Source: Zoogloea dura (GTDB taxonomy: Bacteria > Pseudomonadota > Gammaproteobacteria > Burkholderiales > Rhodocyclaceae). Taken from it: a stretch of 64,000 nt of DNA. Location of the stretch: NCBI RefSeq assembly GCF_012927165.1, contig NZ_JABBGA010000001.1, positions 496,001 through 560,000 of the forward strand, given 5' to 3'. This document shows positions 37,527 through 45,259 of the stretch, piece by piece. The position numbers and the translations under genes were made by a program. Position 1 is the stretch's first letter. Each line of letters starts with the position of its first letter. The notes under the pieces are model-generated. The model saw only the letters and a list, made by a program, of their open reading frames with translations. It made no database searches and was not told where the DNA came from.

Positions 37527-39776
37527 TTACGTCTGAATTTGCGCGCGCAGCATGACCCTGCTAAGTACATTGAATTGATTGAGTACGCGCGCGGAAAGAT
37601 CATTCACCTCGGGCACCTTGATGCGGACGATCAACGCAAAGGGGAGCGCGCTCGGCTGCTGCTCGACGGGTAACGGTTCGCCATCCGCGTCTTTTAAGAC
37701 GTCTGCATCAGGGGCCCCCTCGTCGCGCCCCTGATAACGGATCACGAAGCAGGGATCAGTCATTTCGCTGACCTCGATGCTGCGCTGATGATGCCTGCAA
37801 GTCTCCCATTTCAGTGCATCCCCCCGCAGGGTCTGCTCTGCATCGAACTTAGTTTTGCTGAAAAAACTCTTCGACTTTTTCCCATTTGGCTGGAAACGGA
37901 TCTCGAGGCCCGCCCTGGTATAGCTCACGGGGTGGGCCGGATCCACAGGAGCCCGATAGGCAAACGTTGCCCCAATGATGATCCTGAGTTCCGGCGGCAA
38001 TCCTGACGGCAGCGGAATCTTGGCCTTCAAGGGCGCTCCCTTTGCAATAAGGCCCTGATACATGACCACGACTTCGTCCTCAGGCGAATAGAGAATGCCA
38101 TCGATATCGGCGGGAAGCACCCCCCAGCCGACCTCTGTCTGATCATGCCTGTGCGGATTGAACTGCGCGCGTGAAACCAGCAAGGCATGTAGCATGATCG
38201 GATCGATCGGCTCATGCACTGTCGCCCGTACGCCTGCAGCCAGCCGCAAGGCCAGAGGCGCTGCATAGCTGGTCCCGGCACGATGGCGGATGACGCGAGA
38301 AGCAGGATCGACAATACGCATCAGGTTAGTGGCTGATCCGCCGAAGGCCACCGCGTCGGGTTTGACCAAACCGGGGCTACGACCTGGCCCCACGCAACTA
38401 TAAAAAGCCCGCGCCGCCTTGCCGTGGTGATCATCACTGGCGCCCACCGCAAAGGCATTGACAGCATCTCCGGGCGGCTGAATACGCCCCAGATCCGTGC
38501 CCTGGTCACCATCGTTGCCCACTGCCACGGTCATGAACAGATCTCCCAAAGACAGGAAGTCGTCCAGCCGCACTGTCCACTCGTGAGGATCATCATCCAG
38601 AATAGGAACACGAGGCCCCAGGCTCAAATTCGCAAGCGCATAGGGATACCCGCTATCCCGCGCTGCCTGCAGGGTGCTGATGATCCTGTCGATAACGTCG
38701 GCAGCCTGCATGTCGCCCGAGGTACTGGGAAGCACCCGCACATGGTCGACGTTGCAGTAAGGCGGCGCAATAGTGTGCTGCGTCGGCCCAATGGCGCCAA
38801 AAAGGAAGGCCGACGTTACCGCTTGGCCGTGCTCCAAATGACTAGGCTCGGCCGCAGCCAGATCCGGTGCATTGAGCGCGTTCACCCACGGCAACAGTTT
38901 CGGGGTGAAACCACCGTCGAAAATCACAGCCCTGAGAGACTCATCCATGGCCGCCGCCTCAGGAAGCGACGGGGCGAACGCCAGCGATCGGGTTAGCCCC
39001 TGATCCGGAGCGATGGGATCATCGGTCAGAACCGGCATGTTGCGAACGGCCCGCAAATGGGTGAAGGATTCGATGACGCCGACAAATTCCCGCGCAGCGT
39101 CTGCTCCGATCTGCAACGGCAAGAAGGTCAACCCACCAATTGTCCTGGCGCGCCGATCATCGAAGCGGGCGTTCAGCCCCCGCGCGAGGTCAAAGAAGGC
39201 ACGGTTGATATCCGGATCGTGGACTGCGGCGTGCAGCACAACCTCAACTCCGCCATCAAACTTCGTGAAATCCAGCCCCTGTTTACGATCCTGCGGCAAA
39301 AACGGATCAATGCTCTCCAAACGAGCAAAGCCATCCTGCACCGTCTTGGGTGTCGCAGCGTCGGCAAGCAACGCTGATGCCCTTACAAAGTTTTCAGCGG
39401 TGCCCGCCACGATGAGCGTGGCGGTCGGCATACGCTTTGGTGGCTTTCCGTACACCATCTTGCGCGGCGTAACATCGACAGCGCGCGACCCCAAAAGCCT
39501 CAACCCAGTGTTTTTCAACAACGACTCAGGAAAATAGCTCTTGGCCAGAAATTCAGGATGGATGGTGAGCTTGGCGGCAATTTCTCTGCGCGGGGCAAGT
39601 TTCGGATCCTGGTGCAGCGCAGTCTGGGCCAGTTTGTCCAGCGTCGGCCCCAAGAGGGAGCGCTGATGCTCGATTGTGTAGGGCAGCGGCTTCTTCCGGC
39701 TTGATCCCGACCAGTCACCGTTTTCGAAGAGCTGTTCGCCCTTGCCAATCAACAGATTTCCCGTAGGCTCAGCCAT
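37527..39776 (-). CDS. ietS: Subtilisin-like serine protease of an ietAS-type pair
   Basis: The 749-residue cytosolic S8 peptidase has no signal peptide. The catalytic triad is D287 (AVIFDGGF), H316 (HLEHGQAV) and S503 (RAGTSYAAPLAL), with oxyanion Asn421 in VAVGNDGD and the NLSLG strand. About 280 N-terminal residues precede the protease domain, and about 220 C-terminal residues form a beta-rich module. It overlaps the AAA ATPase gene by 8 bp. AAA ATPase + subtilase pairs are known as IetAS, first tied to plasmid exclusion and later listed among antiphage systems; the ATPase would control the protease. Confidence 0.85.
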   Translation of the reverse strand: MAEPTGNLLIGKGEQLFENGDWSGSSRKKPLPYTIEHQRSLLGPTLDKLAQTALHQDPKLAPRREIAAKLTIHPEFLAKSYFPESLLKNTGLRLLGSRAVDVTPRKMVYGKPPKRMPTATLIVAGTAENFVRASALLADAATPKTVQDGFARLESIDPFLPQDRKQGLDFTKFDGGVEVVLHAAVHDPDINRAFFDLARGLNARFDDRRARTIGGLTFLPLQIGADAAREFVGVIESFTHLRAVRNMPVLTDDPIAPDQGLTRSLAFAPSLPEAAAMDESLRAVIFDGGFTPKLLPWVNALNAPDLAAAEPSHLEHGQAVTSAFLFGAIGPTQHTIAPPYCNVDHVRVLPSTSGDMQAADVIDRIISTLQAARDSGYPYALANLSLGPRVPILDDDPHEWTVRLDDFLSLGDLFMTVAVGNDGDQGTDLGRIQPPGDAVNAFAVGASDDHHGKAARAFYSCVGPGRSPGLVKPDAVAFGGSATNLMRIVDPASRVIRHRAGTSYAAPLALRLAAGVRATVHEPIDPIMLHALLVSRAQFNPHRHDQTEVGWGVLPADIDGILYSPEDEVVVMYQGLIAKGAPLKAKIPLPSGLPPELRIIIGATFAYRAPVDPAHPVSYTRAGLEIRFQPNGKKSKSFFSKTKFDAEQTLRGDALKWETCRHHQRSIEVSEMTDPCFVIRYQGRDEGAPDADVLKDADGEPLPVEQQPSALPFALIVRIKVPEVNDLSARVLNQFNVLSRVMLRAQIQT

Positions 39777-40854
39777 GATTCTCTCCTTGGATTTCCTTCA
39801 GATCGCGCAAGACAGTGGTATGGGTGGTGCGCAGCTGGCGAGCAATCTGGTGAGCACTTTGTCCGTCGGCATGGAGCAGGCGAACCATCTCACGGCGGGC
39901 CTGCCTGCTTGATTTTTGCTGCTGCAGTTCCTGCGCGCACAGCTGCAAAGCCGTCGTGAAATTCATGCAATCCAGCAACGCGCGCTTTCTGGCCTGCGTG
40001 ACCAAGCGGGTCACATCTGACAGCGGGCGCCCCTCGAGCTTTGGCGCAAGGGAAGTCGACAATGGACTAGGCACATCCAGCGCCCTGAGAATCTGAACGA
40101 TCTGGTCGCGCGCAGGGGCCGGGAACCGGATGTTCAACTCGAAGCGGCGCAACATCGCCGGGTCAAGTAAGTCCTCAAAGTTGGTAGCCGCAATCAGGAG
40201 CGACGGGCCACTCCACGAATCCACCGCTTGTAGCAACACATTCACGACGCGCTTCAACTCACCCACATCTTGCTGATCATCGCGGCGTTTCCCCAAGGCA
40301 TCGAATTCATCAAGAAACAGTACGCAAGGCGTCGTCCGTGCGTACTCGATAGCTTGAGTGATGTTCTGCCCTGTCTTCCCGAGATAGCTGCTGATGGTGG
40401 CGGATATGTTCAACGTGGCCAGCGGCAATCCCAATTTCAGCGCGACCCAACGTGCAGCCAGTGTTTTGCCAACGCCCGGAGGTCCATGCAGAAGGACGGT
40501 TCGCACAGGCAACAATCCGGCCTCTTGCAATATTGATAGCGACGACCACTCGGCTGTCAATCGATGCAAATTGCTCTCAACCATGTCGGGCCAGATGGGC
40601 TCCTGTGGCAACACAGGGCGCTCTTCGATAATCAGCACTTCTGGCGCATCTGATCTCGGAACAACATTTGGGGCAAAGCGGGTCAAGGAGCTCGGAGCAG
40701 CATTCAACCCCGCAGAAATTGCTTCTGAAAGGTCCGGGGCTATCTTTCGCATCAACTGAGCAAGCCGCATTCCGCGCAGCTTGAAGCGAGTGGCGTGACC
40801 GCTGGCGCCTTCCTGCATCAGCGCAAACCATTCCTTGCGTAGCTCTTCTTTCAT
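39769..40854 (-). CDS. ietA: AAA ATPase of an ietAS-type pair, with C-terminal HTH
   Basis: The 361-residue AAA+ protein has Walker A LLHGPPGVGKT (121-131), Walker B CVLFLDEFDALGKR (177-190), sensor LLIAATNFEDL and arginine finger region PAMLRRFE. After the lid, the C terminus carries a helix-turn-helix (MVRLLHADGQSAHQIARQLR, then TTHTTVLRDL), so it may bind DNA, possibly its own promoter. I choose the ATG at 40854; longer starts would run through the inverted-repeat operator. It is coupled to ietS by an 8-bp overlap. Confidence 0.82.
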   Translation of the reverse strand: MKEELRKEWFALMQEGASGHATRFKLRGMRLAQLMRKIAPDLSEAISAGLNAAPSSLTRFAPNVVPRSDAPEVLIIEERPVLPQEPIWPDMVESNLHRLTAEWSSLSILQEAGLLPVRTVLLHGPPGVGKTLAARWVALKLGLPLATLNISATISSYLGKTGQNITQAIEYARTTPCVLFLDEFDALGKRRDDQQDVGELKRVVNVLLQAVDSWSGPSLLIAATNFEDLLDPAMLRRFELNIRFPAPARDQIVQILRALDVPSPLSTSLAPKLEGRPLSDVTRLVTQARKRALLDCMNFTTALQLCAQELQQQKSSRQARREMVRLLHADGQSAHQIARQLRTTHTTVLRDLKEIQGENHG

Positions 40855-40870
40855 TGTCTTATGGTTCAAA

Positions 40871-40907
40871 ATGGAACTTGTTGGAACATTTCTAACATTA
40901 TGTTCCA
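40871..40907 (-). promoter_or_regulatory. TGGAAC-repeat operator upstream of ietA
   Basis: TGGAACAT (40882-40889) and ATGTTCCA (40900-40907) form an 8-bp inverted repeat with a 10-nt spacer; a further TGGAACTT copy lies 10 bp to the left. The array starts about 17 bp upstream of the ietA start. The same TGTTCCA core recurs in two other places of the island (49517-49627, 50582-50694), so one island-encoded DNA-binding protein may bind all three. Confidence 0.5.
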
Positions 40908-41028
40908 TTTTAAAGCATGGCGCTAGAGCGCTCGTGCAAGAAAAGGCACTGCCGTCCATCCGGAAGCTGACTCATCGACGGATTCAAAGCCGAGAGCTGG
41001 TTACTCTCTGAGTTGCGGTTGCGCACAG

Positions 41029-41368
41029 GAACATACAAGGCAGCGGGCAGGCGCTCGCTGATCCGGTCCGAGAGGAGACGGCGGATGCGCCCGGCACAGG
41101 CCGGCCCGACGCCAGCAGCCTGCTGCAGACACCAGATGCGGTCATGAGCGAAGAAGGTCTGCGCCTCGGGCGGCAGATGGCTGACGACGGTACGCCGCTC
41201 GCCGGGCCGGAGGCTGCGGGCGTAGATGGCCGCCGGCTGGAAGTCCCGATGCACCGTGACCACGCTGTCGGTGGCGCGCAGCCACAGCCGCTTGCCCACC
41301 AACGCGAAGGGCACCGAGTAGAGCCCGCACTCGAAGCTCACATGGCAGTCCCTATGGTGCCCCGTGCG
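41029..41368 (-). pseudogene. IS21-type transposase (IstA) C-terminal remnant
   Basis: The frame reads DCHVSFECGLYSVPFALVG, then RLWLRATDSVVTVHRDF and RRTVVSHLPPEAQTFF, which matches the C-terminal beta-barrel region of IS21-family IstA proteins. The catalytic DDE part, istB and the inverted ends are missing. The flanking frame to 41380 and 40910 is not IS-like. The remnant sits between ietA and the DUF3987 gene and records an old transposition. Confidence 0.65.
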
Positions 41369-41456
41369 GCTATCTCGCACAGGCAGGGCGCAGGAATCAC
41401 AATCCAGTGCTTTATCCGACGACAGGCTTCAATCCCGGATACGCGTCCTGCTCGCA

Positions 41457-41497
41457 CTGCCAAAACTGCCAAAAGCCCCTTAAGACAGTTTTGGCAG
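41457..41497. repeat. CTGCCAAAA repeats with inverted copy after the DUF3987 gene
   Basis: CTGCCAAAA occurs twice in tandem (41457-41465, 41466-41474; 9-bp period), and its inverse TTTTGGCAG is at 41489-41497. On the minus strand the outer pair folds into a hairpin followed by TTTTGG, 34 bp after the stop at 41531, so it could end the small-gene operon. The exact tandem copy is more than a terminator needs. Confidence 0.5.
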
Positions 41498-41530
41498 CTC
41501 CACCCATGGCGTGCATGGGCAAAATATCCA

Positions 41531-43111
41531 TCAGTGCCGTACAGGCATGGACTTCGGATTGACCACGTACATCGTCTTGACCCTCCCCCGGGTCGGCTCC
41601 TGCCACTCCTCCAGGTGCCCCAGCTCCACCAGCAGCCCGAGCCCTTCCGTCACGCGCTTCTGATCGGCAAGCCCTGACCACCCCGGCCGCCACACGTCCC
41701 GGCTCCCGAACCCATCCCGAGCCAGATCCCCCTTTCTCACCCGCTCCAGGATCCGCCGAGCCGTGTCCGCCTCGCCCGACTGGGCGACCCCATAGCAGCG
41801 CCGCGCATGCGTCTGCAGATACACGCTCCAGTGCAGTGCCCGCAGGGTGGAGGCAAAGCCCACCGGACCGTGGTGTCCGTCCGCCAGGTGGAAGGCTAGG
41901 GCCAGGGCCGGCACCAGCTTCCGGTATTTGGCGAGGTGCGACTCCAGGGCGGGATACATCTCCCCCGTGCGCAGCTCCGCCTCAAAGCCCGTGCGCCATT
42001 CGGTGAAGGCCTCTAGGGCTTCCGGGTCGAAGCGAAGGAAGGGCGGCCCGTCCGGGGCCTCCTGCTCGGCCCCGCGGGCCTGCGGATCCAGGGCGTCCAG
42101 CTCCTCGAAGACCTGGAAGGCGGCGTCCTTGGCTGGGCCGTCCGGGTAGCGATCAACGTTCTTCCAAGCCCCGCCGGTCTCGGGCCACACCAGCAGGCCG
42201 AAGCGGGCGAGCATGCCATCATCCGACGCCCCACCGCGCATGGCGGCCCGCAGGTATTCGCCCAGGGGGCCCGGCTGGGCGCCTCCGATCACACCCAAGC
42301 ACACGGCCGGCACGCGCCGGTGGCCCCGCCCGATGCGGTCGAAGGTCCAGCCGTCCTTGCCATTCCAGCCGGTCATGAGGAAGGCACGCAATTCCGTGGC
42401 GTCCTCCCGGTCCAGGCCGGCAAGCCAGCCGGGCAGTTCGTCCCGCACCACCAGAAGCCCGCGGGGGTTTTCGATGAGCTTCTCGGCCAGGGCTTCCACG
42501 GTGGCGCTGGCCACGGTGTAGCGGCGCAGGACGGGGGCTTCGTCGGCATCGGGAAGGAGGAAGCTGGCCACGTCCACCAGGGCGTTGGGGTTCTTTCGGA
42601 GTGCCTTGGTGGCTTCGCTCTTGCGGGCTTCGGCCCGGGCCTTGGCAATCTCGGACTCGGCCCGCCACTGCCCTTGGGCGGCGGTCCATTCCTCCAGGGC
42701 ACGGGCCTCCAGGCGCACCAGCGGGGCCAAGGCGGCCATCATGGCCGGGCTCTTCATCATCCCTGGCCTGCCCACGATGCAGCCCCACAGGTTGGGAAAC
42801 TCCTGCCAGTCGCTCCTGGCCTGCGGGCGGATGGCGCAGCGGCGGCCGATCAGGTTACCCAGGGCGGCCACCATGGGCACGGCAACGAAGTCCGGTGGGC
42901 ACTGCATGCGATCGGCCACGTCCTGCACCCAGGGGCGCAGGCGATCGGGCAACAGGGCGTAATCGAAGGGGGCCACCGGCGCCAGGCCCTCGGGCAAGGG
43001 CTGGGGATCGGGCCAGCTGGCAGTCGGCCAGGTTCGCGGGTCGCCCAGAGCCGGCGCCAGGGCCGCCCGCTCCTCGAGGCGGGCGGGCTCATAGGGCGGC
43101 GGGGCCTTCAT
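41531..43111 (-). CDS. DUF3987-family protein (helicase/primase-like)
   Basis: The 526-residue protein has the DUF3987 pattern: VADRMQCPPDFVAVPMVAAL, NLWGCIVGRPGMMKSP (a P-loop-like GRPGMMKS), LLVVRDELPGWLAGLDRED (Walker B-like RDE) and CLGVIGGAQPGPL, with a Lys/Arg/Ala-rich helix between. These proteins are RecA-like NTPases common in phages, plasmids and satellites, often near primases. The exact role is unknown. Its start overlaps the upstream gene by 4 bp, the last of a run of coupled genes. Confidence 0.8.
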   Translation of the reverse strand: MKAPPPYEPARLEERAALAPALGDPRTWPTASWPDPQPLPEGLAPVAPFDYALLPDRLRPWVQDVADRMQCPPDFVAVPMVAALGNLIGRRCAIRPQARSDWQEFPNLWGCIVGRPGMMKSPAMMAALAPLVRLEARALEEWTAAQGQWRAESEIAKARAEARKSEATKALRKNPNALVDVASFLLPDADEAPVLRRYTVASATVEALAEKLIENPRGLLVVRDELPGWLAGLDREDATELRAFLMTGWNGKDGWTFDRIGRGHRRVPAVCLGVIGGAQPGPLGEYLRAAMRGGASDDGMLARFGLLVWPETGGAWKNVDRYPDGPAKDAAFQVFEELDALDPQARGAEQEAPDGPPFLRFDPEALEAFTEWRTGFEAELRTGEMYPALESHLAKYRKLVPALALAFHLADGHHGPVGFASTLRALHWSVYLQTHARRCYGVAQSGEADTARRILERVRKGDLARDGFGSRDVWRPGWSGLADQKRVTEGLGLLVELGHLEEWQEPTRGRVKTMYVVNPKSMPVRH

Positions 43112-43515
43112 GGCTGCACCTCCACCCCGTGGGCCTCGCTGATGATGAACTCGGCCGCCGGCACCTTGCCCGGGCGGAGCAGGATGAGCCGCTTCGGCCG
43201 GGCCGCCACCAGCTCCGCCAGGAGGTGGCGCAGGCGCTCCGGGTCCGGCGCCGGCTGGGTCACCACCAGCACCGACAGGGCCGCCAGATAGCGCCAGTCC
43301 AGGCGGCCAGGGTGGAAGTCCGGCGGGCAGCAGATGGCGGGCCCCAGGACCGTCACCGGCCCCGCTGGCCAGCGGTCCAGATAGACGACGACCTGGCGCT
43401 GGGCCGGGACCAGATCCCGGGCCCGGGCGTCCGCCAAGTCGCGAGCATGGGCAGGAAGGCGCCTACCGGGTGAGCATCGCCAGAAAGCATGGGGAGCCGT
43501 GTCGGGCATGGTCAT
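43108..43515 (-). CDS. Hypothetical protein before the DUF3987 gene
   Basis: The 135-residue protein begins MTMPDTAPHAFWRCSPGRRL, followed by an Arg/Ala-rich segment, then an alpha/beta pattern (VVVYLDRWPAGPVTVLGPAI, LAALSVLVVTQPAPDPERL, RPKRLILLRPGKVPAAEFII) that could be a small Rossmann-like fold. I recognise no family. Start at 43515: GGAGG 9 nt upstream. It has ATGA overlaps at both ends (43512-43515 and 43108-43111). Confidence 0.65.
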   Translation of the reverse strand: MTMPDTAPHAFWRCSPGRRLPAHARDLADARARDLVPAQRQVVVYLDRWPAGPVTVLGPAICCPPDFHPGRLDWRYLAALSVLVVTQPAPDPERLRHLLAELVAARPKRLILLRPGKVPAAEFIISEAHGVEVQP

Positions 43516-43604
43516 GGCCAAGCCCTCCTGGCAAAGGTGAGGCGGTAAGCCCGAGCCGGGCCCGTGAAGCGGCGCAGGAGCCGGTACAGGGTGAGCGTGT
43601 TCAT
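43512..43604 (-). CDS. 30-residue Arg-rich peptide with strong ribosome site
   Basis: The short frame MNTLTLYRLLRRFTGPARA, followed by YRLTFARRAWP, is basic and amphipathic. GGAGGT lies 6 nt upstream of the ATG at 43604. Its start overlaps the stop of the gene before it, and its stop overlaps the start of the next gene, each by ATGA. It may be a real microprotein or only a translational link that keeps ribosomes coupled. Confidence 0.4.
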   Translation of the reverse strand: MNTLTLYRLLRRFTGPARAYRLTFARRAWP

Positions 43605-43933
43605 TCCGGCACCTCCTGGTCACGGAGAACCTGCGCCCGGTGCTGGGCAGCCTGACCCGCATCGATCATTCCGGAGATGACATCCAGACTATGCGCGAGA
43701 TGGGACAACAGATCGGCCACACTCGCAGCCGACTGGAAATTGCCAGCCCCCGGGCCTTCTGAACCGCCGTCAGCAAGGACGAGCCCCGCCAGCCCCTCGC
43801 AGATGTGGGAGAGGTTTTGAGCCTCTTCACTAGCAACTCCGGCGAGGTTCGACAGCTCATCCAGTTCATCGAGCGTCAGGCGGTCTTCAGCGTGGCGGAA
43901 GAGCACCGCAAATGCGTCAGTAACCCAGCTCAT
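43601..43933 (-). CDS. Hypothetical acidic helical protein
   Basis: The 110-residue protein is acidic and mostly helical (MSWVTDAFAVLFRHAEDRL, LDELDELSNLAGVASEEAQN, SVADLLSHLAHSLDVISGMI). I recognise no domain. It has the look of small phage or satellite accessory proteins. It sits in the chain of coupled genes (ATGA overlaps at 43930-43933 and 43601-43604). Confidence 0.6.
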   Translation of the reverse strand: MSWVTDAFAVLFRHAEDRLTLDELDELSNLAGVASEEAQNLSHICEGLAGLVLADGGSEGPGAGNFQSAASVADLLSHLAHSLDVISGMIDAGQAAQHRAQVLRDQEVPE

Positions 43934-44235
43934 GCTTCACCCCCTTCGCTCTCATTGACGCTGGCGCCCAAGACAATGAGTAAGGATCGGGGTACGCGCT
44001 CATGCCCGAGACTCAGCGGCGCTGGCTTGCCGTCCCAAGTGACGCACGCGGAGCCGTCCGGATAAACCTTCATCACGGTTCCCGCGCGGCCGGTGTGGCG
44101 GTCGCAAACGCGATCGCCAATGGCCAACGGTTCGCGGACGATCAGGCCGGGATGACGTGCAGTGGGCCGCCCAGCCCTGGCAGGTAGCGGAAGCGAAGGC
44201 CGCGGCATGGCGCCGTGAGGGTGACGGGCGTTCAT
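43930..44235 (-). CDS. Hypothetical small basic protein with KOW/SH3-like core
   Basis: The 101-residue protein has a Pro/Arg-rich N terminus and a core that reads LAIGDRVCDRHTGRAGTVMKVYPDGSACVTWDG, a pattern of small SH3/KOW-like barrels (GDxV...G..GxV..v..dg...V.WD) that often contact nucleic acid. This assignment is by pattern only. ATGA overlaps join it to both neighbours. Confidence 0.6.
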   Translation of the reverse strand: MNARHPHGAMPRPSLPLPARAGRPTARHPGLIVREPLAIGDRVCDRHTGRAGTVMKVYPDGSACVTWDGKPAPLSLGHERVPRSLLIVLGASVNESEGGEA

Positions 44236-44480
44236 TCCGGCACCCCCGGGGACGAGAGTTGATCGAGAATGCCGCAGACATGGTTTTCCATGTCACCCGC
44301 CACATGCCACCCCAGTTCCAGCAGTTTGCACAAATGGGAATGCTCTGGAGCCATGTTCTTGGCGACGAAGAACAGCGTGGCAAGCTGCTGGAACGCACTG
44401 AAGCTGCAGCGCAGACCATCTTCCAGGCGCTCTTCGAGCTGCGACGGCGCTTCGGCCATCACCTTGGTTGTATCAGCCAT
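44232..44480 (-). CDS. Hypothetical helical protein
   Basis: The 82-residue, all-helical-looking protein (MADTTKVMAEAPSQLEERL, FSAFQQLATLFFVAKNMAP, LELGWHVAGDMENHVCGIL) resembles DUF3077-like small proteins of satellites in length and helix pattern, but I cannot assign a family. It starts 2 bp after the gene under the C4-like RNA and overlaps the next by ATGA. Confidence 0.6.
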   Translation of the reverse strand: MADTTKVMAEAPSQLEERLEDGLRCSFSAFQQLATLFFVAKNMAPEHSHLCKLLELGWHVAGDMENHVCGILDQLSSPGVPE

Positions 44481-44482
44481 GA

Positions 44483-44914
44483 TCAGCCCTCCAGCGCAGC
44501 GATGGCGATCTGAAACGCGGAGACGCGGCCTTCGTGATAGGTCCGCATCTTCGCCGTTCTGGCCTGGCTCGCCTTCTGGCGGCTGTCCTCGATGGCCTCC
44601 CGGAGGAAGCCGGCCGGATCGCTGGGAATGGCCTGATCTTCACGGACGATGGCATCGGCGGCGGCCCGGACGCAGCCCAGTGCCGTTTCAGCCAGATAGG
44701 CCGCAGCAAACGCGGTTGGCGTGCCGGCCTCGTCGGCCGTCCGGTAGGCGGCATCGACGGCCGAGGTCATCAGATGGGCGGCTTGCTGGAGCGCATCCGC
44801 AATGAGGACGCCTTCCCGAACCGCAAACAGCTCGTAGCCGGAAATGCCAAAGAAGTGATGAAGCGCAGTAACGCGTGTGGATGCTGCAGACGTACCATGG
44901 GTAGGGAGTGACAT
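44483..44914 (-). CDS. DUF3077-like protein, putative target of the C4-like RNA
   Basis: The 143-residue protein contains ELFAVREGVLIADALQQAA and HLMTSAVDAAYRTADEAG, the pattern of DUF3077-type proteins found in prophages and satellites. Its function is unknown. The start is the ATG at 44914, with GGAG 7 nt upstream; the ribosome site lies in GCAAATAGG, which is complementary to a loop of the structured RNA just upstream. The frame stays open to 45055, but that part is the RNA and not protein. It is the first gene of the coupled chain that runs to the DUF3987 gene. Confidence 0.7.
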   Translation of the reverse strand: MSLPTHGTSAASTRVTALHHFFGISGYELFAVREGVLIADALQQAAHLMTSAVDAAYRTADEAGTPTAFAAAYLAETALGCVRAAADAIVREDQAIPSDPAGFLREAIEDSRQKASQARTAKMRTYHEGRVSAFQIAIAALEG

Positions 44915-44924
44915 GGTGAAGCTC

Positions 44925-45055
44925 CTATTTGCGGTTTCTAACTCCGCTTCCCAGCCGCCAAGCTGGGGGGCGGAACCGTGCAGGTTGGCGGACCGGCAAA
45001 TAGGAACCGGCAGGGTTTCCCCTCCCACACGGCCCGCCCATAGGGGCGACACCAT
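44925..45055 (-). ncRNA. C4-type antisense RNA upstream of the small-gene operon
   Basis: The transcript strand has the features of phage P1/P7 C4 RNA: a stem-loop CCGG...CCGG whose loop shows CCTATTTGC (complement of 44996-45004), a second hairpin with TCCGC...GCGGA enclosing CCAGC...GCTGG, and a downstream target ribosome site GCAAATAGG (44924-44932) that pairs with the first loop over 9 nt. In P1, C4 RNA represses translation of the linked operon by such pairing. I recognised the family from memory of its conserved GC-rich sequence. Confidence 0.65.
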
Positions 45056-45066
45056 GCTGCGGACGT

Positions 45067-45088
45067 AAAAAAACCGCGCGGAGCGGTT
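45067..45088 (-). terminator. Intrinsic terminator upstream of the C4-like RNA
   Basis: On the minus strand AACCGC pairs with GCGGTT around TCCGC and is followed by T5 (45071-45067). It precedes the C4-like RNA, so it either ends a transcript that arrives from further right or forms an attenuator in the leader of this operon. Confidence 0.6.
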
Positions 45089-45120
45089 GTCCGCCTATTT
45101 CATCCGGGCCGCCAAGCCCG

Positions 45121-45142
45121 TACCGCTGTTGTCTCAGCGGTA
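45121..45142. repeat. 8-bp inverted repeat in the divergent control region
   Basis: TACCGCTG (45121-45128) and CAGCGGTA (45135-45142) flank TTGTCT. It lies between the C4-like operon (minus) and the HNH-like gene (plus), a fitting place for an immunity-type operator or a leader hairpin. Confidence 0.4.
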
Positions 45143-45259
45143 GCAGGATGATGGGCGCCATGCCCCGGGCGTGTCAAGCAGGGCGAACATCAAAAAAACG
45201 AACGCCGCTGTCATCCTTTGGTGTCGACCGCCCGTTGAGCCGGCCAGGAGGTGTTCATC

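Noticed and set aside
44915-45055. N-terminal extension of the gene at 44483 up to an ATG at 45055
   Set aside because: That stretch is the structured C4-like RNA; the true start at 44914 has GGAG at proper spacing.
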